DNA of 64,000 nucleotides from Eutrophocola sp964503965 (GCA_964503965.1 CAZDCK010000005.1:1-64000); one strand, 5' to 3'; positions 17,270 to 26,149 are shown, numbered from the stretch's first letter. Numbers and translations: made by a program. Notes: a model not told the origin generated them from the letters alone.

Positions 17270-17560
17270 TTACCCCCAGCTGATTACCTTCTCATGCGCC
17301 AGAGTCAGGTCAATAAACTGTGCCTGTGAGACTGCTTCAAAAGGGGCACGCATTTTGTCAGAAATCCCCCTGGCTGCCAAATCGGTTTCAAGTACACGCC
17401 ATGAGACTGCCGGATCAACTGATGCCCATGTGGATGCCGTAGAAGGAGCCTCCAGGGAAGCGTAAACACCATCTTCTATCAAAAGGACAGTGTCACCTTC
17501 GCTCACCAGAGCAAGGCATCTTTCAAGGACTTCAGTTTTGTTTACGGTGTGCAGGATCAT
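17270..17560 (-). CDS. tusB: Sulfur relay protein TusB (DsrH family)
   Basis: The 96-aa product begins MILHTVNKTEVLERCLALV, and LLIEDGVYASL follows near residue 26. It ends in the family's VISW-type tail. TusB is the structural subunit of the TusBCD hexamer. Its ATG shares one base with the tusC stop (TGATG), so the two are translationally coupled. Confidence 0.9.
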   Translation of the reverse strand: MILHTVNKTEVLERCLALVSEGDTVLLIEDGVYASLEAPSTASTWASVDPAVSWRVLETDLAARGISDKMRAPFEAVSQAQFIDLTLAHEKVISWG

Positions 17561-17919
17561 CAGAACACCAATACCTGATCGTGTTCCCTTGTGAGGCGGG
17601 TCAGACCAGCATCATCCAGTGGAGTTATTTCTGCCAGCCCAGCAACATCGAGGCCAAATTTCTCAGCGGACGGGAGATGAACACAAAGGGCTTTCACTTC
17701 GTAAAGAGGGAGGGCAGGGATCATCTGGCTTATATTTTTCAGCTCGGCAATGTCAGTTTCCTGACCATCGAATAACTGCAAAACTCCCTCATCAAGAAAT
17801 ACAACGGTGACAGCCTGCTCAAAGGCCGCAGCAGTCAGGGCAATATCGATTGCAGCTCTTGCTCTGGCACTACCGTAGGGGCTGGAACGGACGAGAAGCA
17901 GATAGGAAATGTTATCCAT
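17560..17919 (-). CDS. tusC: Sulfur relay protein TusC (DsrF family)
   Basis: The 119-aa protein starts with LLLVRSSPYGSARARAAIDIAL, the DsrF-type N-terminus, followed by a VVFLDEGVLQL strand. TusC is a subunit of the TusBCD sulfurtransferase. It lies between tusD (11 bp) and tusB (1-bp overlap). Confidence 0.9.
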   Translation of the reverse strand: MDNISYLLLVRSSPYGSARARAAIDIALTAAAFEQAVTVVFLDEGVLQLFDGQETDIAELKNISQMIPALPLYEVKALCVHLPSAEKFGLDVAGLAEITPLDDAGLTRLTREHDQVLVF

Positions 17920-17930
17920 GACAATGACTC

Positions 17931-18323
17931 CTACTCCACAAAATGTATGACACGGTCAGCTTCCTGGATAGCATCTATCAACTGTCCAAGCCCGCTTATT
18001 GTGAAGCCGTAGCGCAAGGTAGCGGCCTCTTTGTCATAACGGTCAGCTTCACTCACATCCAGGATCCCACGCCTGACTGCCGAGGTGGCGCATACAACGG
18101 CATCCAGATCATGGTTCTTGATAAGAGTTTCCCATCGGGCAGGGATGTCAGTTTCATCCTGGGGCGGGACAGCTGCAAGACTGGCGTTAAAAACGCCGTC
18201 CTGGTAGAAAAACAGGCGAAATATTTGATGGCCTGAAGCAATTACTGATTCGGCAAAGTGCAACGCTGACAAAGCCGATGGCGATGTCCATGGAGCTCCG
18301 TAAATAACCAGTGAAAACTTCAT
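17931..18323 (-). CDS. tusD: Sulfurtransferase TusD (DsrE family)
   Basis: This 130-aa subunit holds the persulfide cysteine of TusBCD: DAVVCATSAVRRG with Cys78, the same position as in E. coli. Strands typical of the DsrE fold are MKFSLVIYGAPW and IFRLFFYQDGV. It is the first gene of tusDCB-tusE-pabB-nudix. A strong terminator separates it from yccA, so it must have its own promoter in the short gap at about 18324-18351, or rely on partial readthrough. Confidence 0.92.
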   Translation of the reverse strand: MKFSLVIYGAPWTSPSALSALHFAESVIASGHQIFRLFFYQDGVFNASLAAVPPQDETDIPARWETLIKNHDLDAVVCATSAVRRGILDVSEADRYDKEAATLRYGFTISGLGQLIDAIQEADRVIHFVE

Positions 18324-18351
18324 AGCAGGTCAGAGTTTATGACAGTCTTAA

Positions 18352-18382
18352 ATAAAAAAGCCCTACATAAAATGCAGGGCTT
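18352..18382 (-). terminator. Rho-independent terminator after yccA
   Basis: Arms AAGCCCT (18358-18364) and AGGGCTT (18376-18382) with an inner CAT/ATG pairing form a hairpin. On the minus strand it is followed by six T and ATTT, so it ends yccA transcripts before tusD. Confidence 0.85.
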
Positions 18383-18405
18383 CAAAATCACACACCCGGG
18401 ATCTG

Positions 18406-19101
18406 TCAGTCACGACTGCCGGACAATACTGCCAGCAGGTGTAGCAGATGGATAAAGAGGTTATATATGTCCAGGTAAAGACTGACGGTTGCCCTGATGT
18501 AGTTCGTTTCCCCGCCATGAATGATGCGGCTGGTATCAAACAGGATCAGACCCGAAAATATCAGGATAGCTGCAGATGAAATTGCCAGTGAAAGTGCCGG
18601 CATCTGCAGGAAAATATTAGCCAGCATCGCTACGATCATCACAATCAGGCCAGTAAAAAGGAACCCCCGCATAAAACTGAAGTCCTTGCGCGTGGTTAGC
18701 ACATACCCTGAAAGTGTGAGGAAAATCAGGCCTGTTCCACCCAGTGCCTGCATGACTATTGTCGGCCCATTTGGAATGGCTGTCATGTAAAAACTCAGCA
18801 TGGGACCAAGAATAAAGCCCATTAATCCGGTAAAGGCGAAAACAGCAACAATTCCCATAGCGGAGTCTGCAGCTGAATTCACCCAGAACAGCAGACCGAA
18901 ACTGACAGCAAAGAGGATCCAGTGCATCATGGGGGGCAACTGGACAAACATTCCTCCAAAAGCCGTCACGGCACTGAACAACAATGTCATGGACAACAGC
19001 AGATAGGTGTTCTTGAGGACCTTGTTTGTGGCAAGAACTTGTTCCTGGCTACGGGTACCGACAGCGTAATGTCCTTGAGTCCTGAAACCATAATCGCTCA
19101 T
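18406..19101 (-). CDS. yccA: Bax inhibitor-1/YccA-family inner membrane protein
   Basis: The 231-aa protein has seven hydrophobic segments and the family motif GLILFDTSRIIHGG near the C-terminus. In E. coli YccA binds and modulates the FtsH protease. The N-terminus (TRSQEQVLATNKVLKNTYLLL) matches the family. Its position beside the tus genes and a tRNA-Ser reproduces the enterobacterial yccA neighbourhood. A hairpin terminator follows its stop. Confidence 0.92.
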   Translation of the reverse strand: MSDYGFRTQGHYAVGTRSQEQVLATNKVLKNTYLLLSMTLLFSAVTAFGGMFVQLPPMMHWILFAVSFGLLFWVNSAADSAMGIVAVFAFTGLMGFILGPMLSFYMTAIPNGPTIVMQALGGTGLIFLTLSGYVLTTRKDFSFMRGFLFTGLIVMIVAMLANIFLQMPALSLAISSAAILIFSGLILFDTSRIIHGGETNYIRATVSLYLDIYNLFIHLLHLLAVLSGSRD

Positions 19102-19139
19102 TCTTTATCTCCGTTAGATTTGTATGTAACACACTAATG

Positions 19140-19169
19140 TATATATGGGGTAAAACCCACGTAAATCAA
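19140..19169 (-). promoter_or_regulatory. Candidate sigma-70 promoter of yccA
   Basis: On the minus strand TTGATT (19169-19164) is followed after 18 bp by TATATA (19145-19140), about 38 bp before the yccA ATG. The spacer holds the small palindrome GGGTTTTACCC. Matches to consensus are 4 of 6 at each box, so this is only a candidate. Confidence 0.4.
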
Positions 19170-19279
19170 CGCTTTCATCATACTTGGACCGCCCTTAAAA
19201 GCAAGAAATTTCACTTGGGAACAAGTTGCGGTTTCCGGTTGACTGCGCCGGTGATTAAGGTAAGATGCACCCCTTTCAT

Positions 19280-19370
19280 GGAGGGGTGGCAGAGCGGTTG
19301 AATGCACCGGTCTTGAAAACCGGCATAGGTTAATAGCCTATCGAGAGTTCGAATCTCTCCCCCTCCGCCA
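19280..19370 (+). tRNA. tRNA-Ser (TGA)
   Basis: A 91-nt class II tRNA with acceptor GGAGGGG/CCCCTCC, anticodon TGA at 19314-19316, a long variable arm, a GAGTTCGAATCTC T-arm and an encoded CCA. It is divergent from yccA, as serT is in E. coli, and is followed at once by a terminator. Confidence 0.96.
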
Positions 19371-19378
19371 GAATCAAA

Positions 19379-19405
19379 AGCCCGGCCTTGTGCCGGGTTT
19401 TTTGT
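19379..19405 (+). terminator. Rho-independent terminator of tRNA-Ser
   Basis: CCCGGC (19381-19386) and GCCGGG (19392-19397) form a GC stem followed by a run of T, nine bases after the tRNA CCA. Confidence 0.9.
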
Positions 19406-19472
19406 TTTCGGGTTCGGCTGAACCTCCTTAGCCCCCAGTTCGACAAGCGAATGCATGTGGATCACGCAGGGT

Positions 19473-19490
19473 GCGCGTTTTCAAACGCGC
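19473..19490. repeat. Perfect palindromic hairpin GCGCGTTT/AAACGCGC
   Basis: GCGCGTTT (19473-19480) and AAACGCGC (19483-19490) are perfect inverted copies with TC between them. It sits between the tRNA-Ser terminator and the prc terminator, where no gene is expected. Function unknown. Confidence 0.6.
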
Positions 19491-19543
19491 CCGAAGGGGC
19501 CGTCGCCTGCCGTCGAATCAATCTCTTTCCCTACTTGAGAATC

Positions 19544-19571
19544 AAAAAACCGGCCTAAAGCCGGTTTTTTT
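19544..19571. terminator. Bidirectional terminator downstream of prc
   Basis: CCGGC (19550-19554) and GCCGG (19560-19564) are flanked by six A on the left and seven T on the right, so the hairpin has a T tract on either strand. It lies 23 bp after the prc stop. Confidence 0.88.
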
Positions 19572-19593
19572 CAGTATCCAGAAATAATGCCCC

Positions 19594-21792
19594 TTATTGT
19601 CTGGCAGCAAGCCTTACTTCCGCTTCTTGCAGTCCGATCATATCCAGCAGGATCTTGCCACTTTCCACCAGGTAGGGATCTGCATTGTCATCTTCTTCTG
19701 TCATCAGTTCATCTTTTTCCACAGGATCAATGCCTGCATTATTCAGGGCGACTTCTTCTTCAGTATCATTATCATCATCCATTGCTTCTACGGATTCATA
19801 GGGTTCCTGCCCCTTGGCAATTCTCCTCGCGTTGGTTATTTCGAGACGCCATTGATCAGCTTCCTCACGTTCTGCAAGCAGTTCCTGTTCGTTCAGGCTG
19901 AGCTGGTTTTCTTCCCTGTTTTCAAGCGCGCGTTGAATCTGGGCTTCAATGAAGTTGAAGTCGGGATTGTCCGCAAGCCTTTCTTCATGCCGAGTCACCA
20001 GTGAGGGCAATATCGCTTTCAGGTCATTATAGGGTTGATAGTAATTGGCTTCGATAGTGTCCCAGGGAAGGGCTGTAGGCAGGGCACTCTCACCTATATC
20101 CTCAGCCGTGTCGTATAGATCAGGGAAAACAATATCAGGTGTCACTCCTTTATGCTGGGTGCTCTCACCGGAAATACGATAGAACTTGGCTCGAGTAATT
20201 TTCATCTGTCCATCACCAAGGGGAATGAGTTCCTGCACGGTGCCTTTACCAAATGTCTGGCTACCAAGAACGACTCCTCGCTGGTAATCCTGGATGGCAC
20301 CGGCAAAAATCTCGGAGGCGGATGCACTCAGCCTGTTCACGAGTACGGCCAGGGGGCCGTCATACACAACTTCTGGGTCAGGGTCGCCCTGGACGATATT
20401 GTTGCCATCAGCATCCCTGACCTGGACAGTTGGCCCCCGGCGGATAAACAGTCCAACCAGTGAGTTGGCTTCACTTAATGACCCTCCGCCATTGCGACGC
20501 AAATCAACAACAACGGCTTCAACGCCTTCTGCCTTCAATTCTTCAAGCAGGACTCGTACATCGCGTGTGCTGCTTCGATAATCAGGATCACGGCGCTGGA
20601 GAGCCTCAAAGTCTATATAGAAAGTTGGCAGTTCAATAACGCCAATTTTATGGACTTCACCGTTATAGGTTACCTCCACAATCTCTTTGGCAGCAGACTG
20701 CTCTTCTAATTTTACAGTGTCACGGGTGATGCTGATTACTTTGCTTTCCAGACCGGATTCGGAGGAGGCGGGGATCACATTCAATCTCACCACAGAGCCT
20801 TTTTCGCCACGGATCAGCTGGACGACATCGTCGACTCGCCAACCCACCACATCTACAAAAGGCATATCACCCTGGGCGACAGCCGATATGCGGTCAGAAG
20901 GCTGAAGCTCTCCTCCCATGTCTGCCGGTCCACCACTGACTATACTGACCACTTTCGTATATTCGTCCTCAGTTGTGAGTACCGCACCAATGCCTTCCAG
21001 GGAAAGGCGCATGCTCATATTGAAGTTCTCAGCCGCGCGAGGAGCGTAATACTGGGTATGAGGATCAAAGGTTGTGGTCATGGCATCCATGTAACGCTGA
21101 TAGACATCCAGGCCATTGGTCTTCAGCACCTGGCTCAACTGGGAGCGGTACCGGTCACTCAGTTCTTCCCTGATATCAGCCAGGGCCTTTTCGTCGTCAT
21201 CCAGTTTCATTGAAAGAACGTTGCTCTTGACCCTTTTACGCCAGATTTCAGTCAGGTCAGATTCACTGGCAGGCCAGGGCTCTTCAGAACGGTCCACAAT
21301 GATGTGCTCATCCAGCGTGAAGTCGAATTCTGAAGGATCTTCTTCAATACGTTTGAGTGAGTAAATCAGGCGTTCCATGAGTCGTTCACGGTATCGATTG
21401 AAAATAAGGTACCCGAAGCCGACATCACCGTCTGTAAGCAGATCATCCAGTCGGGTTCGGTAAGTTTCAAACTCATTGATATCGTCCTGGGTAAAATACA
21501 TGCGGGCGCCATCAAGGGTCTCTATGAAGCTGTCCAGCATTTCACTGGAAAACGTGTCATCGAACACAATTTCGGCGTAATGATTTCGCGTCAGTTGGCG
21601 AATGATGTTCTGGGTAATTTCCCCATATTCAGGTTCGGGCGTTAACTCCACATAAATTGCATTCTTGTCGAGAGGAATTTCGCCAGGCAGATATAGTGGC
21701 TGTTGCGCATGAGCGGTATTGGCCGTCACTAATACTGACAGCGCCACCGTCATAATTGAGGTGGAAAGGGACTTCAAACCTGAATGTTTCAT
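19594..21792 (-). CDS. prc: Tail-specific periplasmic protease Prc (S41 family)
   Basis: Prc degrades misfolded or tagged periplasmic proteins and processes peptidoglycan enzymes. The frame from ATG 21792 gives 732 aa with a signal peptide MKHSGLKSLSTSIMTVALSV ending in NTAHA. An N-terminal helical domain, a PDZ domain (LEGIGAVLTTEDEYTKVVSI) and the S41 core follow, with RNGGGSLSEA, NRLSASASEIF (catalytic Ser) and GSQTFGKGTVQ (catalytic Lys). The acidic C-terminal tail matches the family's extra domain. The frame is open 50 codons further upstream, but only the chosen start puts the signal peptide first. It is monocistronic. Confidence 0.92.
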   Translation of the reverse strand: MKHSGLKSLSTSIMTVALSVLVTANTAHAQQPLYLPGEIPLDKNAIYVELTPEPEYGEITQNIIRQLTRNHYAEIVFDDTFSSEMLDSFIETLDGARMYFTQDDINEFETYRTRLDDLLTDGDVGFGYLIFNRYRERLMERLIYSLKRIEEDPSEFDFTLDEHIIVDRSEEPWPASESDLTEIWRKRVKSNVLSMKLDDDEKALADIREELSDRYRSQLSQVLKTNGLDVYQRYMDAMTTTFDPHTQYYAPRAAENFNMSMRLSLEGIGAVLTTEDEYTKVVSIVSGGPADMGGELQPSDRISAVAQGDMPFVDVVGWRVDDVVQLIRGEKGSVVRLNVIPASSESGLESKVISITRDTVKLEEQSAAKEIVEVTYNGEVHKIGVIELPTFYIDFEALQRRDPDYRSSTRDVRVLLEELKAEGVEAVVVDLRRNGGGSLSEANSLVGLFIRRGPTVQVRDADGNNIVQGDPDPEVVYDGPLAVLVNRLSASASEIFAGAIQDYQRGVVLGSQTFGKGTVQELIPLGDGQMKITRAKFYRISGESTQHKGVTPDIVFPDLYDTAEDIGESALPTALPWDTIEANYYQPYNDLKAILPSLVTRHEERLADNPDFNFIEAQIQRALENREENQLSLNEQELLAEREEADQWRLEITNARRIAKGQEPYESVEAMDDDNDTEEEVALNNAGIDPVEKDELMTEEDDNADPYLVESGKILLDMIGLQEAEVRLAARQ

Positions 21793-22070
21793 AATACCTA
21801 AATAATCCATAACTCTGTCTATGCCGTTGTTTACCCTGTCAAACCAGGGGTTGCTCTGTTTATCTTCATGTTTTCCGTAAGTTATACGCAATCGTGTGAT
21901 GTTCGGCTTTCCGGCATTCACGTTGAGGGCGTTTCTATACAAATGTTACATCTGCCTGATAAATCAGCAGTATTCATCTTACTATCATAAAGAAGAAATT
22001 GGGCAAAAAAATGGTAACAGACGCTCAGGGCGTCAAAATACAAAACCAGTCCCTGATTGTTTGACAGTAT

Positions 22071-23282
22071 TCAGTCGGGTTTTATTCTTTTCTTTCTGGC
22101 TGAAGCGTGTCGTTCTGTCAACTGGACGTCAATATAACGGTCGGTGATGGCACTGGAGCCATGTCCGGCATCATCACGGACATGTTCGCGAGGCCTGTGT
22201 TTCACATCTTCCGATATCCCGGTATGCCGGAGCCAGTGAACAGTTGCCGCCTTGAGCTGGTCTGCCTCTTCATTAAAACCTTCTGCTCGCATAGCCAGTT
22301 CTGCCTGGTCGAAACAAACCTGCACAATACCGCGTATCTGGCGGGTACTGGTGATATTTCCCTGGCCACGTGCTTTGTGAACCAGGGGCGTGTATTCACC
22401 AGGTGAGGGCAGGTCGGGGAGCCCCCTTGCCCGGCGATAGCGTTTTAACGCTTCAATCATGTCATCACTGACTGAGATCTGACGTTCCTTATTCCCTTTT
22501 CCCACGGTCCTGAACCACCAGTTCCCCTCGAGATCACGTTCAAAATCGCCCATTTTCGGGCTCCAGCGCTCTGTTTCAACAAGTTCAGAAATGCGCAAAT
22601 ACATGCCAAAAAGCGCATTCATGATAAATAAGGTGCGCTCATGGAGCGTATCCTTTTTTGCCATTTTCTCTGCAGTTTCAAGGATATACGTCCACTGCAG
22701 CTGTGAAAGTCTGCGAATTGGCTTACTGGCCTGAGTTTTGCGCAAGAATTTGCCTTTCTGGCGGATCTGGGCCACTGGATTGAATTCCAGGTATTCTTCC
22801 TGGATCAGGAAATTACAGAAACTGCTAAGTACCGCAAAGATGCTCTGGATGCCGCTTTGTGAGAGAAAATAGGGGGATTGTGCAATTTTTCCCTGAATGA
22901 CATAGGGGCGCCATTCCGGATTGGGTACCCTGTCACCGTTTTTCATCATAAACCTGGCAACATTTTTAGAGCCAATCCATTCCCTGGGTGGATTTTTGGC
23001 AAACTCGACATAGGCCTCTATATCTTCGCGACGCACTGTTTTGAGCGATTTACTGGCTACTAACCAGCACCAGTGCAGGAAATGCTCGATCTCACGCCTG
23101 TAAGTGGAAAATGTATCCGGGCTGCCTCGGTAGGAATACAGGAACTCACTGGCAAGCTGGTAATCATCAATTGCATATTCCGGCTCTCCATCAAGCAGGT
23201 GCCTGACCGATCGTATTGGTTGCTTGTACGGATTTGGCATTTCATCAAGCGTATCGAAAAAAGGTACCGGGGGTTTTGTCAT
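22071..23282 (-). CDS. Tyrosine recombinase (phage-integrase family), solitary
   Basis: The 403-aa protein has a SAM-like N-terminal DNA-binding domain (about 40-170) and a complete tyrosine recombinase catalytic domain: Arg230 (MYLRISELVE), a lysine in VGKGNKERQIS, His349-x-x-Arg352 (HWLRHTGIS), His374 (AGHGSSAIT) and nucleophile Tyr383 (DRYIDV). All key residues are present, so it should be active. It is not beside a tRNA, excisionase or cargo genes. XerC and XerD are about 300 aa, so this longer protein is a different subgroup. Its substrate site is unknown; a perfect palindrome lies 180 bp upstream of its start. Confidence 0.88.
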   Translation of the reverse strand: MTKPPVPFFDTLDEMPNPYKQPIRSVRHLLDGEPEYAIDDYQLASEFLYSYRGSPDTFSTYRREIEHFLHWCWLVASKSLKTVRREDIEAYVEFAKNPPREWIGSKNVARFMMKNGDRVPNPEWRPYVIQGKIAQSPYFLSQSGIQSIFAVLSSFCNFLIQEEYLEFNPVAQIRQKGKFLRKTQASKPIRRLSQLQWTYILETAEKMAKKDTLHERTLFIMNALFGMYLRISELVETERWSPKMGDFERDLEGNWWFRTVGKGNKERQISVSDDMIEALKRYRRARGLPDLPSPGEYTPLVHKARGQGNITSTRQIRGIVQVCFDQAELAMRAEGFNEEADQLKAATVHWLRHTGISEDVKHRPREHVRDDAGHGSSAITDRYIDVQLTERHASARKKRIKPD

Positions 23283-23461
23283 CGCATCATCAGTTCAAAT
23301 GGATTATTTTTGTATTAAGTGTGCTGATGGCAGCATCAGGCTACAGGCAGTTTTTCAACTCACAACTAGAATTTAATCCTTATACTTAATCTAGCTATAT
23401 ACGGTAACTTATTGTTAGGGCTATATATTCATTAATTGTCAGCACGTTCTGCCTCATACCC

Positions 23462-23493
23462 CTATTTCCGGTAATAAAGATTACCGGAAATAG
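23462..23493. repeat. Perfect 14-bp inverted repeat between recombinase and gor
   Basis: CTATTTCCGGTAAT (23462-23475), spacer AAAG, then its exact reverse complement (23480-23493). Neither strand has a T tract after it, so it is not a standard terminator. It could be an operator for a dimeric regulator, a recombination core, or an RNA hairpin at the end of gor. Confidence 0.8.
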
Positions 23494-23542
23494 TAATGGA
23501 TGTAAATTACCCTATCCCAGCCAATGGATATAATTGTGTGAA

Positions 23543-24886
23543 TCAGGTCCTGGCCTGTCTCATGGTAACGAATTCTTCTGCGGCGGTTGGGTGAATACCC
23601 ACGGTTTTATCCAGTTGGGATTTTGTAATGCCGGCCTGCATGGCGGCAGCAAAACCCTGGATGATTTCTCCTGCATCAGCTCCCACCATGTGCATCCCGA
23701 GAACCCGGTCTGTTTTACCATCAACGACGAGTTTCATGTAAGTACGTTCCTGATTACCGGACAGAGTATGCTTCAAATGCCTGAATTCGCTTTCATATAT
23801 AACGACATCCGGATTCTGGGCTGAGGCTTGTTCCTCGCTCAGACCAACAGTGCCTACATTGGGATGGCTGAAAACAGCCGTGGGAACAAGATCATAGTTC
23901 ATAATATCGCGCGTGCCCCTGAACAGGTTTGAGGACAGGATCATTGCTTCAGCCGTTGCAATTGGTGTGAGAGGTGCATGCCCTACTACATCGCCGAGTG
24001 CGTAGATGCCCGGTTCTGTGGTTTCAAAGAAGTCATCGACAACCAAGGTGCCATTGCTGTTGGTCTGCACTTGTGTATTTTCCAGCCCCAATCCTTCCGT
24101 ATTGGGCTTTCTACCGGTGGCATACAGAACACAATCAAACTCATGACTGCTGCCATCTTCAAAATTCACATGCAATACATTGTTATCCTTGGTTATTTTT
24201 TTGACATTACTGTTCATCAACATGGTGATATGCCGCTGGCACTCCTTAAACAGATGCTCCCGAATATCCTTGTCAAATTGTTTAAGGGGGATCTCTCCAC
24301 GGTAAGAAAGGGATGTTTTAGCCCCCAATCCGGCAAAAATACCGGCAAACTCCAGGGCTATATACCCCCCTCCCACAACCAGAACACGCTCGGGGAATGC
24401 AGGTAAATCGAATACTTCGTTGGATGTTACGACAAACTCATTACCGGGGAATTCGGGGACGAAAGGCCATCCTCCTGTAGCTATCAGAAGTTTCTCGGCG
24501 GTGATTGTCTTTCCCGCCACTTCCACTGTGTTGGAATCACAGATGCGTGCCCTACCATCAAAAACAGTAACACCTGAATTATCCAGGAGAGAGTTATAAA
24601 TACCATTAAGTCGACTGATTTCAGCTGTCTTGTTGTCACGCAATGTTGCCCAGTCAAAGGCCGGTATACTGGATTGCCAGCCAAAGCCCTTGCTGTCTTC
24701 ACAGTCGTAACGAAAGTGTGAGGCATAGGTATAGAGTTTCTTGGGTACACACCCGACATTGACACATGTGCCACCCATATACCGGTCTTCAGCAATGCCG
24801 ACCCGGGCACCATGACCTGCAGACATCCTGGCTGCCCTGACACCACCGGAACCGGCTCCAATAACGAATAGATCAAAATCAAACAT
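23543..24886 (-). CDS. gor: Glutathione-disulfide reductase Gor
   Basis: The 447-aa flavoenzyme recycles glutathione disulfide with NADPH. FAD site GAGSGGVRAARMSAGHGARVG, redox-active Cys41 and Cys46 in GTCVNVGCVPKK, the NADPH site GGGYIALEFAGIF with a downstream SYRG arginine, and the C-terminal active-site HPTAAEE are all in place. GSGGVRAAR and the VNVGCVPKK spacing fit glutathione reductase rather than dihydrolipoamide dehydrogenase or mercuric reductase. It is separated from the divergent ribbon-helix-helix gene by about 200 bp. Confidence 0.92.
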   Translation of the reverse strand: MFDFDLFVIGAGSGGVRAARMSAGHGARVGIAEDRYMGGTCVNVGCVPKKLYTYASHFRYDCEDSKGFGWQSSIPAFDWATLRDNKTAEISRLNGIYNSLLDNSGVTVFDGRARICDSNTVEVAGKTITAEKLLIATGGWPFVPEFPGNEFVVTSNEVFDLPAFPERVLVVGGGYIALEFAGIFAGLGAKTSLSYRGEIPLKQFDKDIREHLFKECQRHITMLMNSNVKKITKDNNVLHVNFEDGSSHEFDCVLYATGRKPNTEGLGLENTQVQTNSNGTLVVDDFFETTEPGIYALGDVVGHAPLTPIATAEAMILSSNLFRGTRDIMNYDLVPTAVFSHPNVGTVGLSEEQASAQNPDVVIYESEFRHLKHTLSGNQERTYMKLVVDGKTDRVLGMHMVGADAGEIIQGFAAAMQAGITKSQLDKTVGIHPTAAEEFVTMRQART

Positions 24887-25085
24887 CTGATATTCCCATT
24901 AGGTTTTTCAATTACCAGACACCTTGGTGGGCGCCTGGCGGTTTTGCGGACAAGGCTAACCGGTATCTCTGTCAAATCCCATAGTCATGACAACAAAAAA
25001 TACCTATTTTGATTTGAAAGGTTTATTATTTATCACTGACTTGTTCAACCAAATCTTTAAAACACGGACATAAAGGCAACGGAAC

Positions 25086-25442
25086 ATGGCTGATTTCACT
25101 AACGAAAAACAGGAAAACAGGGAGCAACAGGGTTCAACGGGCGGTCAGACCCCCTCAGTAGTCGAGAAATTTGTTATTCGCCTTCCCCAGGGGCTTCGTA
25201 ACAAGATCAAAAACCTATCAGAACAGAGCCGCCGAAGTATGAATTCGGAGATCATCATGGTACTGGAGAATCATATTCAGCAGAACCTGATGGACGACAG
25301 CGTTGAAGCAGTATCTGGAGAAACCCTGCAACAGTACACCGAGCATAAGGACAGTGAACGTATTGCTGATGAAGAGTTGACCCGTCGTCTGGAAAACCTA
25401 CCCGAAGACAAGAAAAAGGCGCTTCTGGAACTGCTAGGCTGA
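25086..25442 (+). CDS. Arc-type ribbon-helix-helix DNA-binding protein
   Basis: A 118-aa protein with an Arc-like domain at about 24-60: VVEKFVIRLPQGLRNKIK (the DNA-contacting beta strand and helix A) then EQSRRSMNSEIIMVLENHI. The N-terminus is polar and Gln-rich; the C-terminus is acidic and ends in EDKKKALLELLG. Arc proteins bind DNA as dimers of dimers. No toxin gene adjoins it, so this looks like a stand-alone regulator; its target is unknown. GGAAC just before the ATG is a weak ribosome-binding site. Confidence 0.8.
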   Translation: MADFTNEKQENREQQGSTGGQTPSVVEKFVIRLPQGLRNKIKNLSEQSRRSMNSEIIMVLENHIQQNLMDDSVEAVSGETLQQYTEHKDSERIADEELTRRLENLPEDKKKALLELLG

Positions 25443-25531
25443 AATTTCGCCAGTCTTGCAACTCCTGGACTCCAATCAATACAGCCAGTCTATTCGGGCA
25501 ATCCTTTGAATTACAGATAACTGGCAAGACT

Positions 25532-26149
25532 ATGCAACCCAGCCTTTTCCTCGACGAAAATACACAAAGCGCTGAAATTATCAGGCTCCCGGATGCCGAG
25601 CTACATTATTACCCTGCTTTTCTCGCTGAATTGGCAGGCCATCGGGTACTGGAATCGCTCCTTAAAGAAACGCCCTGGCAACAGGATCACCTGGTGTTTG
25701 GGGGAAGACGTGTACCCGTGCCCAGGTTGCAGGCCTGGTATGGTAACAGGGAGTGCCGTTATGGATATTCCGGCCTGATGCTTGCCCCCCTCCCCTGGAC
25801 GCCAACTCTGCATGAACTGCGCTCCATGGTTGAGGATGTCACAGGAGAACCCTTTAATTGCGTCCTGCTCAACCACTACCGGAATGGTCATGACAGCGTT
25901 TCCTGGCACAGTGATGATGAACCAGAACTTGGACCAGATCCTGTCATTGCCTCCCTCAGCCTGGGAGAAGCTCGGAAATTTGAGCTCAAACACCGCAAAA
26001 CCGGTGTCAAATCCGTCTGCGAGCTTGGACATGGCAGCCTGCTTGTCATGGGCCGGGGAATCCAGCAAAATTGGCAACATCAGGCACCTAAACAATCCGG
26101 TGTTACAGGCAGCAGACTGAATCTCACATTTCGAAACATAGTCGCCTGA
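25532..26149 (+). CDS. AlkB-like 2-oxoglutarate/Fe(II) dioxygenase
   Basis: The 205-aa protein resembles the ALKBH2/3-type AlkB repair enzymes that oxidatively remove alkyl groups from DNA or RNA bases. Seen are FNCVLLNHYRNGHDSVSWHS, where HSD supplies the iron His and Asp, then IASLSLGEARKFELKHR, the second iron His in NWQHQAPK, and RLNLTFRNI with the 2-oxoglutarate arginines. The N-terminal QAWYGNRECRYGYSG loop fits the substrate-lid region. It follows the Arc-type gene by 89 bp in the same direction. Confidence 0.88.
   Translation: MQPSLFLDENTQSAEIIRLPDAELHYYPAFLAELAGHRVLESLLKETPWQQDHLVFGGRRVPVPRLQAWYGNRECRYGYSGLMLAPLPWTPTLHELRSMVEDVTGEPFNCVLLNHYRNGHDSVSWHSDDEPELGPDPVIASLSLGEARKFELKHRKTGVKSVCELGHGSLLVMGRGIQQNWQHQAPKQSGVTGSRLNLTFRNIVA

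Noticed and set aside
19211..19465. Minus-strand reading frame of 84 codons containing GGGGEIRTLDRLLTYAGF
   Set aside because: It is the antisense translation of the tRNA-Ser gene and its terminator, a well-known spurious protein in databases.
23462..23493. The 14-bp palindrome as a normal rho-independent terminator of gor
   Set aside because: Neither strand has a T tract after the stem, and it lies 50 bp beyond the stop.
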